DNA of 64,000 nucleotides from Hydractinia symbiolongicarpus (Eukaryota > Cnidaria > Hydrozoa > Anthoathecata > Hydractiniidae), in the NCBI RefSeq assembly GCF_029227915.1, contig NC_079884.1, forward strand, positions 25,544,001-25,608,000, given 5' to 3'. Positions 1-12,900 of this stretch are shown here, piece after piece. The position numbers were made by a program, and so were the translations under genes. How positions within the stretch are numbered: the stretch's first letter is position 1; the number at the start of each line of letters is the position of its first letter. The notes below the pieces were generated by a model. That model had not been told where the DNA came from and did no database searches. It saw nothing but the letters and a program-made list of their open reading frames with translations.

Positions 1-127
1 AAAAAAAGTTTCTTAATTTTTTGAGATTCTACATGCAAATTTCTTATAAACCGGATTTTTATGAAAAGAATGTGTATTTTAACAAGTTTAAGGCTGGTTT
101 TCATTATCATAAACAAGTGTTATGCAA

Positions 128-226
128 CAACTTGTTTCCATGGCATTTTGTCTTGTTGATGAAGTTAATAGCGGCCACTCCGTAATAACGCTCAGAGGTC
201 ACAAGACCCTGGGGACGAGGTTGGTT
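128..226. repeat. Foldback MITE, family 'CCTGGGGACGAG', copy A
   Basis: A short palindromic element. One arm near 128-155 (TTTCCATGGCATTTTGTC) and the other at 203-226 (ACCCTGGGGACGAGGTTGG) are imperfect reverse complements. The same arm pair recurs five more times in the window. No coding capacity. The superfamily cannot be assigned. Confidence 0.6.
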
Positions 227-727
227 AAGCAACAGTCACACAGCCGTCACTGTACGGCTTTTGTGGAAACAAAAGCAACACAAGAGATGTTACACAACAA
301 ATGTTATAGAGATTTTTTATATCTCTACAATTGTTGTACAAAAACTGTTGTATGACAATTACTGGCTTTAATGGAAACGAAATACCTTTATTTATTTATT
401 TATTTATTTATTTTCTATTTCTGTGTAAATGTGAATGAAGCGGTACCAGTTTAATTAGACGATACAATCTTATCAAAAGATACTTATTTACTTAGTTTAA
501 TTGAGCGTATTTAAATTTTTCAACATTTCTAAACAAAATCGTGCGTTTTCCTATTTTAAAATGAAGGAGCGTTCATTCATTCTCACCTACTTAAGGGTCC
601 GTAAGCTTACAATTTTAATATAGGATATAATCGTATTCGTGTTTTTACGGTGATCAGTTAGGTAAATTATTGTTGCTGCAGTGTCGGTCTCGAAGGCAAT
701 CACTTCTAGTGTTTGAAAAAGAAGACC

Positions 728-831
728 AACCTCGTTCCCAGCGCCTGTTGTCTCTTATCTCAGGACGGCGAGACGTTCGTATCGTCCTCCGATGTTAGAA
801 AAGATACAAGATGCCCTGGGGACGAGATTGA
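728..831. repeat. Foldback MITE, copy B
   Basis: Arms AACCTCGTTCCCAGCGCC (728 onward) and GCCCTGGGGACGAGATT (ending about 829) are reverse complements of one another. The interior holds a second self-complementary stretch (GGACGGCGAGACG). Same family as copies at 128, 1582, 2321, 58332 and 63042. Confidence 0.65.
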
Positions 832-1581
832 AAGAGGCAATAAATATTCAGGAAGCAGCATCGCTTGATTAGTTGATTTTCTCACGATAATTGGTACTTC
901 CACTTATAAGAATCAATTTCTCTCGCAGTCTCTTTCACGACTAGAAACTCCTGTAACTGAAACATCGAAAAGTGAAACGGCTAAGCAATTTATTACCATA
1001 AAGTGAAACTTTTAAGAATTAATATATGCGAATTAACAGAAGGCAACATATTGCGTGAAGAGCACGAATATCGGAATCTAAACAGTCACAATCCACTCTT
1101 AATGTAATCTCATAAAGATTAAGGTTGAAGTAACGCCGTGCAAATTTTAAGTGGATCAACATTGTTACAACGATTACACACTACCATGGAGAGCATGTCA
1201 AAAATAAGTACGAAAGAAGAAAATATTATTATTGCGAATAGATTAGGTTGAACACACTTAAGGCTAATACAGAGCTGAAAAAGCTAGTTAACAATTCTTT
1301 TTTAATATATGTTCAACATCATTTTATGCCTCGGGTTCGCTTAAACAAACATTTTGACCAATTTCATTCCAACATCCAACAAACATTTTTATTGTTTTAA
1401 AAGTTAGAAAAAGTAGAAAGTGTAGATAGCTAAACAGAAAATAAAAAAGTCAGGTGGCATGAAAGACAAAAGATTATTGCTTTGAGAAAATGTACGCCCA
1501 GAATTTCAAGATTTTAAAAGATTGAAAAAAAATTAGGGGATAACTTTATCCTCTAATTTTGTTAGAAAAAAACCTAAAAAT

Positions 1582-1640
1582 AACTCGTTCCCAGGGTATT
1601 TTGTCTTTTTAGAGCTAAAAGGACCCTGGGGACACAAGGA
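1582..1640. repeat. Foldback MITE, copy C (59 bp, hairpin)
   Basis: The shortest copy, nearly a pure hairpin: TCGTTCCCAGGGTATTTTGTC on the left pairs with AAAGGACCCTGGGGACACAA on the right, with a loop of under 20 bases. Confidence 0.65.
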
Positions 1641-2320
1641 TGCTAAAATAATATTACCACGCAATATGCTTTAAAATTTTTCTGTAGAAAGAGCAGTAGC
1701 AATAAAAAAGGAGAGAATTCCAGTATATTAAATGCACATTGACACAAGCATATATTTTAAAACCTGTACTTAAACTATTTTGTGAAAAAACGGCATTGCT
1801 CAGGTCATACCCGGGATAGGCGCAGGGCCGGAACAACGATAATTTCGTTACTACGGGTGGTACTTGAAGTAATTTTCCAATGCGTGCGACGGTTTTTCGA
1901 AAACAATAGAAAACATGGAAGATTAGCTGCGCGCGAGATTTAAACAGTACTGCGAATTCTCGCACGCTGAAAATGACGCCCTCAAGCGGTCGATAATCAA
2001 TCGGAATTACGAAGTCATCAATTTGTAGCTCAAAAACAATTGCTTGTGTGAATGTAATCCTGTGAGAAACATCGCAGCATTTGTGTATCTTTTTTCAAAA
2101 GGATTGTAAGGTGTCCCACTTCTCAAGTTAGCACAAAAAGCCGTACACTAGACAAAAGAAATAAATTAGCATTACAATTTGCTTACGTCAGCAGTTTTTG
2201 AGGTGACATCATCACGAATAGCAAAATGTTAGAAATTACCATCTTCTATCAAATTTTTAACGCTTTAACAAATTAACATTTGTGAATGTTTTCTTTCTCG
2301 TCACATATACGGCATGCCTA

Positions 2321-2450
2321 CTTCGATCCCAGGACAAGTTGTCTCTTTTTTGCATATCGGACGGCGAGACGAACATTAGCTATTTCGTCAGACCTATTAA
2401 TAAGGATCTTGAAACTCTCTAGGGTGAAATCCAGGACCCAGGACGCAGGT
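2321..2450. repeat. Foldback MITE, copy D (divergent)
   Basis: Diverged copy: left arm CTTCGATCCCAGGACAAGTTG and right arm CCAGGACCCAGGACGCAGG, with the GGACGGCGAGACG interior seen in copy B. Assigned by shared interior and arm position, not by strong identity. Confidence 0.45.
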
Positions 2451-2535
2451 TAATGTTCTTAAACGAAATATTATCAAGCCTAGAATAATATCTCGACATA
2501 TGGGAAAGGTGAGACCAGGTGTTCATTTGTTTTTG

Positions 2536-2577
2536 GATTCCGGGGGAAGTATGGTTGCAAAGCTTGGGCGCCTGAAT

Positions 2578-2618
<41 letters not shown>

Positions 2619-2667
2619 GCGGCTTAATTTGACTCAACACGGGAAAACTCACCAGGTCCAGACATAG
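2536..2667 (+). pseudogene. 18S ribosomal RNA gene fragment
   Basis: About 130 bases match the universally conserved part of eukaryotic small-subunit rRNA, including GGAATTGACGGAAGGGCACC and GGAGTGGAGCCTGCGGCTTA, ending at the CCAGGTCCAGACATAG block. The match begins near the GATTCCGGGGGAAGTATGG block. Between GCAAAGCT and TTAAAGGAATTGACGG the expected short spacer is replaced by a longer unrelated run (TTGGGCGCCTGAA), so this is a mutated dispersed fragment, not a working rRNA gene. It runs directly into the microsatellite at 2669. Confidence 0.9.
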
Positions 2668-2668
2668 A

Positions 2669-2889
<221 letters not shown>

Positions 2890-3141
2890 CCCCCCACTCT
2901 TCGGCGACTCAAAAAGTTATTTAGCCTCCTTCCTTTATTTACCCCCTCCACTACCCCCAACCCCCCCAAAAAAAATAATAAAAAAATAAATAAAAAAAAG
3001 TAGAAGTAGTCAAAGAAATTCGATATTTTTGTTGATTTAATATACTATATCCAATGCTGCAGCTTTAATTTTTTATCCTAAAGTTTTGATTGCAAAACAT
3101 CTATGGTTCTTTTTTTTTACAATGGGCTGTGTATGTTCCAG

Positions 3142-3264
3142 GCACTACAAGACCATCTTCCAATTTTCTGTGACCAGTTGGAAGGTTGCATCAAAGATGT
3201 AAAACTTCTTATGTTAGATAAAGATGTTGGTGAAACAGATAAAGTTAACATTATGTATCATTGA
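3142..3264 (+). CDS. Last coding exon of an unidentified gene
   Basis: A good 3' splice site (GTATGTTCCAG) precedes 40 codons and a TGA stop. The encoded tail starts ALQDHLPIFCDQLEGC and ends DKVNIMYH. A polyadenylation signal AATAAA lies 8 bases after the stop. The composition is clearly more protein-like than the neighbouring sequence. No upstream exon of the same gene could be supported in the window, so the product is unknown. It is convergent with the tryptophan-repeat gene that ends at 4393. The exon call is inference from splice site, open frame and poly(A) signal together. Confidence 0.6.
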   Translation, partial: ALQDHLPIFCDQLEGCIKDVKLLMLDKDVGETDKVNIMYH

Positions 3265-3271
3265 TTTGGAA

Positions 3272-3277
3272 AATAAA
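3272..3277 (+). terminator. Polyadenylation signal AATAAA
   Basis: Lies 8 bases downstream of the TGA of the exon at 3142-3264, in the expected position if that exon is terminal with a very short 3' UTR. Confidence 0.5.
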
Positions 3278-4392
3278 TATTGTGTTTAAAATTCTATTAT
3301 TTTTTAGCCCTCCCCCCTTCTATTAAGCCCCTCTGTGTAAAACCTCCAGACTTTAATAAGTCCAAGATTTTTTTAAAATGCATTTTACCATACTTATTTT
3401 GCGAAACTGAATTGGTTAAAGCCAAATGTTTTTTTAGCCAGGAGACGCAACGTGATTTTTCTTACCACTAGAAATAGGCTAGAAGACTAGAAGATAGACT
3501 AATCATGCCTAACAGGCAACTAAAAGTATAGAAGGAAATGAAAACAGAAAAAAAATTAAAGTTTACAGAAAAACATCAAATGCATAGACAAGAGTTATAG
3601 CAAACAACAGAATAGACATAAAATCCAACGTAATTTTTCTCGGGAATTCAGAGAAATGTGTTGAACTAAATTTCAATATCCTCAGAGAAAGCTTACAGAA
3701 AGAATAATGCGCTAATCGAGTCAAAAAGAGTTCAAATATTCCAGTTTGCTTGTTCTTCGGTAAAATATTTCGCCGTTTTAACATTGATGTAAATTTATTG
3801 ATACTATCGTATCTTTAACAATCTTTTTCAGATATAACCCAACATTTCATACTGTAAAAGTACCTCACATGCCATGTTTACGTTTGCAGCATTCTAGTCC
3901 GTCTTCGTATTATTTTAAATTTAAAAATTTGCCCTGCGTCCCTGCATTTCAGGTCCCACCTTTTTCATATGCTATCACATTACACAACATACCAAACCAG
4001 CACTTTCTCTCCCATAGTCACCCGAGGGTTAATAAAAACATGTTCTTTTCTTGTCTTGCATTCTTCTATGTACATAAAATATACAAAATATTTTTGTTAC
4101 AGTAAGCATCACACGAAATATATATTATTTTTACAGAGCAGCTTGGAATTTGAAGAAATGCGATTTTAAGTCGAGCAATAGGAAAAAATAATACCTCTGA
4201 TGCCAACTTTATGTCAGCCGAACTGAATCTCGAGTATCCGATCCTTGGTAGTGAGCTGTTATCACTATTTGAGTTAATGAGACACATATGGTAAATTCTT
4301 CAACAAATATATCCGAAATGGTATGTGATGAGCCGTAAAGGAAATACATCAGTAGGCAGCTAAAACTCCAACTACACCTATGAAATCCTTTA
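3278..4392. other. Convergent intergenic region
   Basis: AT-rich spacer between two 3' gene ends. It should contain the 3' UTR of the tryptophan-repeat gene. I see no repeat family or further exon here. Confidence 0.5.
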
Positions 4393-6994
4393 TCAAGAAA
4401 CTAAAGGTTCAATAGCATGTACACTAACTTCCCAGTCTAGTTCTGTGTTTTCGTTCGGTAAAATATCATTAAAACTACTTTCCCAGGTTTCGCGGTTCAT
4501 GTCAGTAATATCTGTCGTTGAAAATTTATTCGTCCATAATGCTGACTCGTTGCCATTCGGTAAAATATCATTAAATTTTGTATCCCAAGGATTCTTTTGC
4601 GCATCGACTTTTTCGATATCTTTAAACGATGTCTCCCAGTCTTCTACTTCACTGTAACTATTAGGTACATCGTTCATTTTTATGGACCAGTTCAAATCCT
4701 CATTTTCGTTTTTCTTAATGTCTATAAATCTTACATTCCAATCCTCTGGAGAACCTATATCGTCAGAACAGTCCGCAAAATGAAAACTCCACGTACCTTC
4801 TTCAAATAAAGGCGAAATTTTCGAAAGTCTCGTCTTCCACTCGTTTATATCTTCGACGTGTTTTCCGATGTTTTTAAACGCCGTGTTCCAATGTGTCGCC
4901 CGGTCATCTGACGTCACAAGCATTTCATTAGACCGGTACTTCCATTTGTCCAACGAGCTTGTGACATCACCTGTTTTATTAATTTTTGTCCTCCAGTCTC
5001 TTTTACTGGCACGGGATGTGAATTCACTGGGCAATTTAAATGTCCACTCATCCTTATTCACAGTATTTTTACCAATAGTATTGAATTTCGTCTTCCATTC
5101 GTTCTTATTGGTGACATTCTCACGGATTTTATTAAAAAAAGTACTCCACCTGTTACCTGATTGGTCGATTTTTTCGATCTCTGGTAATTTTGTCGACCAA
5201 TGTCGAGGCGTCTCTGTGTTTACAAATTTTTCAGGTATAACTGAACTCCATTTTTCTCGATCTTCTTTGTGATCGAGATTGGAGATATCTTGAAACGATG
5301 TTGTCCAGTCTTCCTTGCTTGCTTTACTATCTGCGATATCCAAGATAGTTGTTTCCCAATCCTCTAATGTTGCCTCTACAAAAACAAGTGAATTGTGACA
5401 TACACAAACGCAACAAACTCAAAACATGGTAACTTAAGGAAAGTGTTTTCGGTAAGAAGTTTTTGCAGAAGCTATTTTCGCGAGTCAGACGACCTAAACA
5501 GAAATTTTTTTGGGCAAATTGTTTTTGCGATTTTGTTTTTATGCAAAATGCGATTGAAAATACTTATGAAGAATATACGGAATTAATGTTTTCGATTTGA
5601 ATGCCTTAAGAATATTTTCTCGATCTTTAAAGCTTTTTCGAGGAAGAACAATTTGAGAAAGTACACCTACCCCCTTCCACTTCAGGTAGTTTTGTTTCCC
5701 ATTCGTCTCGACCAAGTTGCAAATCAAGCTGCACATTGATGTCACTAAACCAGTCTCCCGTGTCAACATCTATACCAAGTGAGCCAAGGAACTCTGACGT
5801 GTCGGATTTATTGTCGTCGTCGTTTTCCATTGCTATGGCAATAAAAAATACACTATTGAAAAAAAACGCGCCGAAACGTAAAATTAAAAAGTGTATCATC
5901 AGGTCATGTTTCAACTAAAAAAATAGTTTAGTTAAACCACTGGATATAAATGTCACCTAAGAATTACCTTAAAGCTTCTTCCTGAGCAAAGACGCAAAAA
6001 TATTTTTTATATTAGAGATGTTCTGTTCGACATACCGGTAGCAAAAACTTTTTCATGGGACGACTACATTCAAAAAACACGGGAATTCTTTTTTTTCGTA
6101 TAAAAGAACTGCAAATTGCTTTTGAAAATCGCCTGTAGTGTACACTAGTGTGAGTCATTAAAATCGAAACAAAGGTTGATTTCGTACCCTATTAAGGGAT
6201 AAATTACTTACAAAACTCATTACCGAACTTTACCGAAAATACACATTTAACATATTCTTACATACCATTGGTAACTTGTCCTTCCTCTCTTACATTCTGC
6301 GGGACAGCATGTTTTGGAAGCAACTCAATCACTTCATGCTCCTCGCTTGTGTTGGAGTTTGACCTCGATTTAGATTGTGTAGGTGTATGGAAGCCATTAT
6401 AGATTTCCGGTGTGTTGTTAACATTTGTAAAGGTGGATATAGTTTCTTGGTCAGTTTCACGGCTCGTGTGCGATGTACTACCCTCCTCCGTGGATATCTT
6501 TATGTCTTCACTATCGCCTTCGTCATTACCAACTTCGTTTCTTGTGTGTAGAGAGTACGGGTTTGTTAAAACTGCGGTTTCCCCTTCTTTTTTCGCTTTT
6601 TTTGTGCAGGAATGTTCAGTGATGACTAATTTTGACGACGCAAACGTTGGCTGCTCATCCTCTAAACTGGACAAACTATGCAGCTCTCCATTGTCTTTTT
6701 CTATTTTTTTCTTACTTAATAATTTTCTCTTGCTGACATCATCGTGTTCTGTATCGCTTGGAAAGTCACTTAATTCAACATCACTTCCCTCAGCTGACGC
6801 GCTCGATAATTTGCTCATCAACCTCTTGCTTTCTTCCTTGTTTTTTGATTGGTCCATTGCTCCTTCCCAGGCCGTCACAACGATGGGGATATCCACTAAA
6901 TTCTGTTGATTCTCAGTGCGTTTTTGGACGGCTGATTGATTCGCGTAGACTATATCAAAAGAGGGATTCCCAGGGCTTTTACAATCGTCAACAC
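4393..6994 (-). CDS. Protein of ~21 tandem 17-residue Trp repeats (5' incomplete)
   Basis: Three minus-strand exons join in phase: 6994-6266, 5832-5671 and 5375-4393 (stop), each bounded by clear AG acceptors and GTATGT/GTAGGT donors. The first visible exon begins in mid-codon, so at least one upstream exon exists; I could not find it. The first 240 residues are acidic, Ser/Thr-rich and low in order. From exon 2 on the protein is a tandem array with a period of about 17 residues and the form [E/D/N]-W-x-T-x-[F/L/I]-x-x-I followed by a polar linker. Examples are EDWTTSFQDI, NEWKTKFNTI, EDWETSFKDI and ETWESSFNDI. I count 21 copies, with the Trp kept in all. No signal peptide or membrane span is visible. 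I do not recognise the repeat as a named family, and function is unknown; a Trp-bearing repeat array suggests a binding scaffold, which is inference. Confidence 0.8.
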
Positions 6995-9344
6995 CTAAAA
7001 ATACACAAAAAGTATTCATTCTGGATATAAGAAAAAAACTGTTAGAGATACGAAGTGTTAGGTTCTCTTGAGGTACCTTCCTAAAAGAACGATATTTTGT
7101 CGGCCATTTTTAAGTTGTTTCTTAGCAACGCTCTTATAACAATTCAGAAGAAAAAAAGGCTAATAAAATTATACGTTTTATAGTAAGGATATTCTTTATT
7201 CACTACATCGAATCACTGACATATAGGTTAAATTGAAATATTTTAGAAGTCTCACAGCAAGATAATGAGAAATTGAATAATTGAAGTATAATTCATAGGA
7301 ATTCATTACATCAAAACATTGCCTAATTATAAGAACAAAAAGAAAAACAACTTTGAAGTAAAAGAACATCAAACTATCGCAGATAAAAACTGTTGACAAT
7401 TCGGGAAATGTAATCTAAGCAACTAATAAGATGGAAATGCTTATGCACTCTTAAAAGTGAAAAAAATAATCAAAACTGGATTTTTTTTTAGTCAAAAAAG
7501 CATGCTGTTATGTTTTCTCAATGTAAATTGTACATAAGAAAGAAAAAAATGATTTCTGACAACACTTCAAAAATAAAGGTCTAAAGACAGCTTATGGAAT
7601 TTCAGCAACATCGAATACTTTCTAACAAAAATAAAATAGTTTGAATAAAAAACGTTTAAAACGATCAAAATAAACTTTTAATAGAGTTAGAACAGAAAGA
7701 CTTGGTTTCACCAACACAAATACAGGTTTTCTACAGGAAACAAGTCTATAAAAAATTCGAGGCTATTTTTAAAAGAAAAAATCAGGAACGTAATCAGCCT
7801 GTATTTATTTATGGAATATAAGAACAAACATCGAAGTGTCGAATAACTAAGAAAAAATTATCTATAGTTTTTGCTTTTTATTAGTATATATATACATATG
7901 TACTTATATGTTTTTTACAATGAGATTACTTCACATCACTTGTAAATCTAACCATGTATTCCCTATACCCTATTTTTTTCGAAGAGCACAAATAACAACT
8001 TTTAGTTGAAAAAAAGTAGGAAATATAATCACATCTAGCCTCATCTAAAATTTAGACGTTCTTATAAAAAAAACATGTATCATGATCAAAAACAGATGAT
8101 TCTCCCACCTGAAGATGCATAATCGTATAATTCAATCGATTCTGCTTTTTGCTTACAAATATAAGCATTCACGATCAAATCATGCTCAGTATTTACCACC
8201 ATCGAGAAAGCTACAGCATATAAAAATCCCCACAACAACACTTTTCAAACAAATCTTTCCAAAATATCAAAATGACATTTATTATTAACTAAGCCATTAT
8301 GTTTACAAAGAAATCCTTCTAATGTTCTATCCCAAGTTAGTTCTCAACTCAATCAAAAATATTAAATATTTAAAACTCGCTCATTGAAGAATATATTTAA
8401 AACTTTTTTTTGAGTTGCGTTATAATTGAGGTAAAGTCCTGCGGTGAACCAATTGTCATTCACGAAGCACTTTGAAATATAATTACAGCTTTTATGTTTA
8501 AACAATTAAAAACATACCAAAGATTATTGAAGCTACATAGCTTCTAAAAAAATGCTCAAGTCAGCACGACAAGGTTATTCCCTCTTCACACGAATCAGAT
8601 GTTTGCAATGCATTATGGGGTTGTATTAAGAACATCTACAACAAGTTATATAGATCACTAAAAACATGCATATCCGCATATTGTCTTTTTAACGCCCGCT
8701 TCTACTGGCGTTATTTTTAATGAGGCGTAAGCATGGGCAGTATTAGTGTCCAGCGCGTGATCGTGAACATTTGAGAAAAACATCATAAATAATACAGTTA
8801 AAGGATGGTAGCGTTAAGATTAGGTAAAAATGATCTTCTGTTTTGTGAGTTAGCTGATGCGCAGTGCACTAAAAAATACAAAAATGCAATAAAATAAAAT
8901 ATGAGGCACGCCATTTTCATATCGATAGGTATTAGGGGTTGTTTACGTGTCCTGTTTTGGCGAGATCTTAGTGTAGTTCAGAAAATCTTATAAAAAACGT
9001 AGAGCTTATTGTAAATCAATAAAAACGTGTTTTTACAACAACATCTGGTTACATTTTTTACACTTTTCCAGCCTCAAATTATTTTTTTTTTACAAGAGGA
9101 AAATATATTGTCTGTTTTAAATGCCTATAAATATTTTTTAAAAACAAACGTATCTTCGTAGGATGTATTGTAGTATAAGAGAAGAAATGACTGTTCCAAA
9201 ATAATTGTTTTGTTTTAATAAATCTGGGCTCACGTTATTTTGTTTTTATTATCTTTAAAAAAAATCAGGCTGAGTATTAATGTGCGCGCTCAAGAGAAGC
9301 AAAAATCTACATAGCTTGGTCTGAAGTATCAGGAAAAGCAATCA
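6995..9344. other. AT-rich region, no gene seen
   Basis: Expected to hold the 5' part or promoter of the tryptophan-repeat gene on the minus strand, but no further exon could be supported. No recognised repeat. Confidence 0.4.
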
Positions 9345-9988
9345 CAGTCGGCGCTCGTTATCTTGACTACCCGTTATCTCGAACTTTCCTTATCTCGACC
9401 TTTTTCACGGTCCCTTTGAGTACATTTTATCATTTATCTCGACCCTTTCTGTAATTTTTCGAATTTTATCACACAAAAAAATCGATCAAGAAAACATGGA
9501 ATGTTCGAATTTCTCAAACTTTCTCAAATCAAGATTTCGAATGTCTACAAATTTCTCTTCGTTTACACATCATGTCTGGGATAAAGCGTAAGGTAAAAAC
9601 TTGATGGTTGAAAAATGCAAAGCTCTAAAGGAGATGGAAAAGAAAGGTGTGACACATAAAGACGGCAACGACATGCGCTTTTTATTACAGCATTTAGAAT
9701 CCTTTCTCAATAAGGACAGAATATCTGCTAAAAAGTAAAGTAAGCATTTTTAATTTTTTTAAATGATTAAATACATACAGCATGAGAATAGTAATAATTG
9801 ATTCTTCTGATTAACAGTCCATCCCTGACCAGGTTTAAAAATTTTCATGATATTGACAAACTTTCCTTATCTCGAGCTTTTTTCGTGGTCGAAGCAGCTC
9901 ATTTCTCGACTATCCACTATCTCGAACTTTCGTTATCTCGAGCTTTTTCACCAGTCCCGTGGAAGGCCGCGATAACGAGTGTCGACTG
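9345..9988. mobile_element. Pogo/Tigger-like non-autonomous element with transposase remnant
   Basis: Ends are inverted repeats: CAGTCGGCGCTCGTTATCTT on the left and its imperfect complement (CGCGATAACGAGTGTCGACTG) on the right, followed by TA; the left flank is CA, a likely mutated TA. Subterminal blocks repeat 'TTATCTCGA' several times on both sides. The middle (about 9570-9738) holds a frameshifted N-terminal transposase fragment: a start MSGIKRKV, a stop, then in another frame EKCKALKEMEKKG, which resembles the CENP-B-type helix-turn-helix of pogo transposases. Length 644 bp. Confidence 0.7.
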
Positions 9989-12900
9989 TATTAGCTTACT
10001 TTTAAAACTTAAGGTTACTGCAAAGGAAAAAACTCACTTGCTGAGTAGTCTCAGAAAAACCCTTATAATTTATCAATACTTTTATATTTTTTTTATGTTT
10101 TTTTTTTGTTTCTGAATGCTTGATGAAAGACTTTTTTGATGGTGTTATTTTCATGAGATGGTCATTTCCCAAAAAGAAAATATAATGAAATAAACACACA
10201 CCAATTTTTTTCACCGTACGTTTTAAAATGGCTTCTTTTTCCGAACGCGTGGTCGTTTTCGCACCATTATATTCAGCACGAATTAAATTCAAAAGGGTTC
10301 CCGTTTTTTTTTTCTAATAACGTCGTTATGAAATTATTTGTAATTATATATAATCATTCAAAAAAATGCATATTTTTTTCTTTCTGTCGTCATAATTCTC
10401 TAATCAGTAATTTATACAAAAAAATCCGGGAACCTTTTGTGCATAATTTATTCAGCTTTTCATCACCAAAAATTTCAATGAGCCAATAGGAAGCTTTCGG
10501 AAAAAGAGACCACAAACGTAAAGGCATGTATGCGAAAATTTACTAACGAGATATTTGTTTTTAAAGATTTTCGTAGGTGTGATAAAAATGTGTGAGCTGA
10601 GTGTGCAGAAAGATGATAGAAGTGCGAACTTTTTCTTTATGCTGAATATGCATGCACGCGCTCAGAATCATTAATAGACAGAAGTCAGGTTTACAAAAGA
10701 CAGCTCATATGCATATTCCTTAACTTTGATTTTTTTTAATTCGATAGTGAAAGTAAACTATCTAAAAAAATATTATTATGCATATTTTTAAACGGGAGCG
10801 ACAAGTCTCATTCATGGAGCCATAACAATATTTGATCACCAGACTTTCATGACGTCCCACATGACGATGACCGTTGTGACGTTGGAGATGACGTCACAAA
10901 AGTCAACAATTGCAACTTATACAATGTATCTCTTATAACGAACAAATAAGAGGGGAAAAACAAAACTGATGAGATAAAATTCCTTTTTTGTTTACCCACA
11001 AAATTTCCTGCAAAATTTTCCTATTAAATAGCATTTCCAGAATTTCGTAAAAGTCAACAAAATAATGATTCAAGTGCAACTTGATGGATGATATCAAGCT
11101 ACAAAACCTAAAGTTGCTCAGTTCAACTGGCGTTTTATAAATTGAAAGTCATTTCAAACGATGAAATTTGTTAATCGTACAACAACAGATTAAATACCAT
11201 TTTTTCATGAAGAGGAAAATAAATCGATACATGAAGAATTTTTGGATAAAAAAAAAACATTCATCGGGACAAAAAAAATTAAACAACAAAATAAATAAAG
11301 GAAAAAAAATTATTCAAAAATGTATACAACCAAAATAATTGTTGATTAATAAAAGCCACTTGGTTGTTTCTCCTTCCACTTGCACTGGCTACTATAAATT
11401 AACAAATAATTTTACTAAGCTCAACTTATCTGGCTACCATCGATAGTTCCTTCACATGTTGGTAGATAGATATCACAAAAGAAGAATGATTATCATAGAA
11501 AAGAAGTTCAAGATTATAACCCATTTCAACTCAATACCACTGATGGGAAACACATGCTTATTTTGCAACCAAAAGTTTCGTGAGAGTTTTCAGAACAAGC
11601 TGAAGAAATAACATCTACTGCACTTTCTTGTTCTTCATTGGGTAAAAAAAATTCAAAATCTAAAACATTAATATATACATATATTGATCCTAAACATAAA
11701 CTTTAAAAAAAAAGGAAGAAACGTAACTTCATACCAACGTGTTCTCTTAATCCTATACAGGTATGTTAGCCTCCATACCCAACACATTAATTAACATTTT
11801 AATATAAACAAGCATGGTAAATTAAGTTTATCAAAGTCAATTAAAACCTAACCACTTCCTCTCTCTGTCAAGACATTGAACAATGCAAAGTTACAAAATG
11901 GTTGACCTGGTAACCAGAGTGAGAAAAGATCTTTAAATTATTTTGGTATTTATATGTGGATAAAAAACTTGTCCAATACTATTACTCTTCAGGGGATGCT
12001 TATGCAGTCAAATAAAATCAAATTTATATCCTAAAAACAACAAACATATCCGAATTATACCTAAGTCTTTTTATTAACCACAAAGATTAAAATTAAAACG
12101 AAAATCATCAAAACGAAACTCAGAACAGACTTTATATAACGGTAATACACTTTGAAGTAATGCAGTGTAATAATAGCTGGCTAGACTAACCTGTAAAACT
12201 GATATGAAACTTGATTTAAAAGTTTAATAATATCGAGGCCCTGGGTTTCCTTCTGACTATCCATAATATAAAAAAACAGGTCTTCTTTCTAATATATCAA
12301 ATCGAGGTATTTAGTAATTTGTAAGGTTTAAAATGAAGAAACTTTTGAACTGATAAATAACCCGCGGTAATGGAGTGTAATTTCTGCAATCAAATACGAA
12401 TAAGGTCTTAAATTATAAATCATTTTGGAAAAACATTAACTTCAGAATAACTGTAGCGCAAACAAAAATTAAAAAATCAAACTTGGAATAATTATTATTA
12501 AAAGCCCAAAATATTATATATTACGAAAGAAAAAATTGTGGAAATAGACGAAAATATACATACATAATGTCTTTCGTTCCACACTCCTCTACACAGGATT
12601 TTTAATTAAACTTATTTTGATATTTATGCTTTATCAGCAAAAAAGATGTTTTAAACAGCAGATGATGTAACTCTCCTTCGTAGATGATTTTCTTTTGTTT
12701 TATAAACATTTGATAAAGAAATTTATAAATTATAGAAACTCCAAACCACTAAGTAATCGTTTAGTCTATTGTTTAATATGTTTTCACAAGCGATTGGATG
12801 TTTGTAAGGACCACATAAAGAATAAAAATTAAAATTACATTTTTTTCCTTGAAGTTTCCTTCAAGCTTTAACTTTCCTTTAACACTCGACTTTCAATTTG

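Noticed and set aside
6412-6909. Plus-strand 165-codon frame
   Set aside because: Lies opposite the spliced tryptophan-repeat gene exon, with no supporting splice sites or recognisable protein.
10002-10292. Minus-strand frame as a possible 5' exon of the tryptophan-repeat gene
   Set aside because: Mildly protein-like with a possible donor, but too far away and with no phase or motif evidence to connect it.
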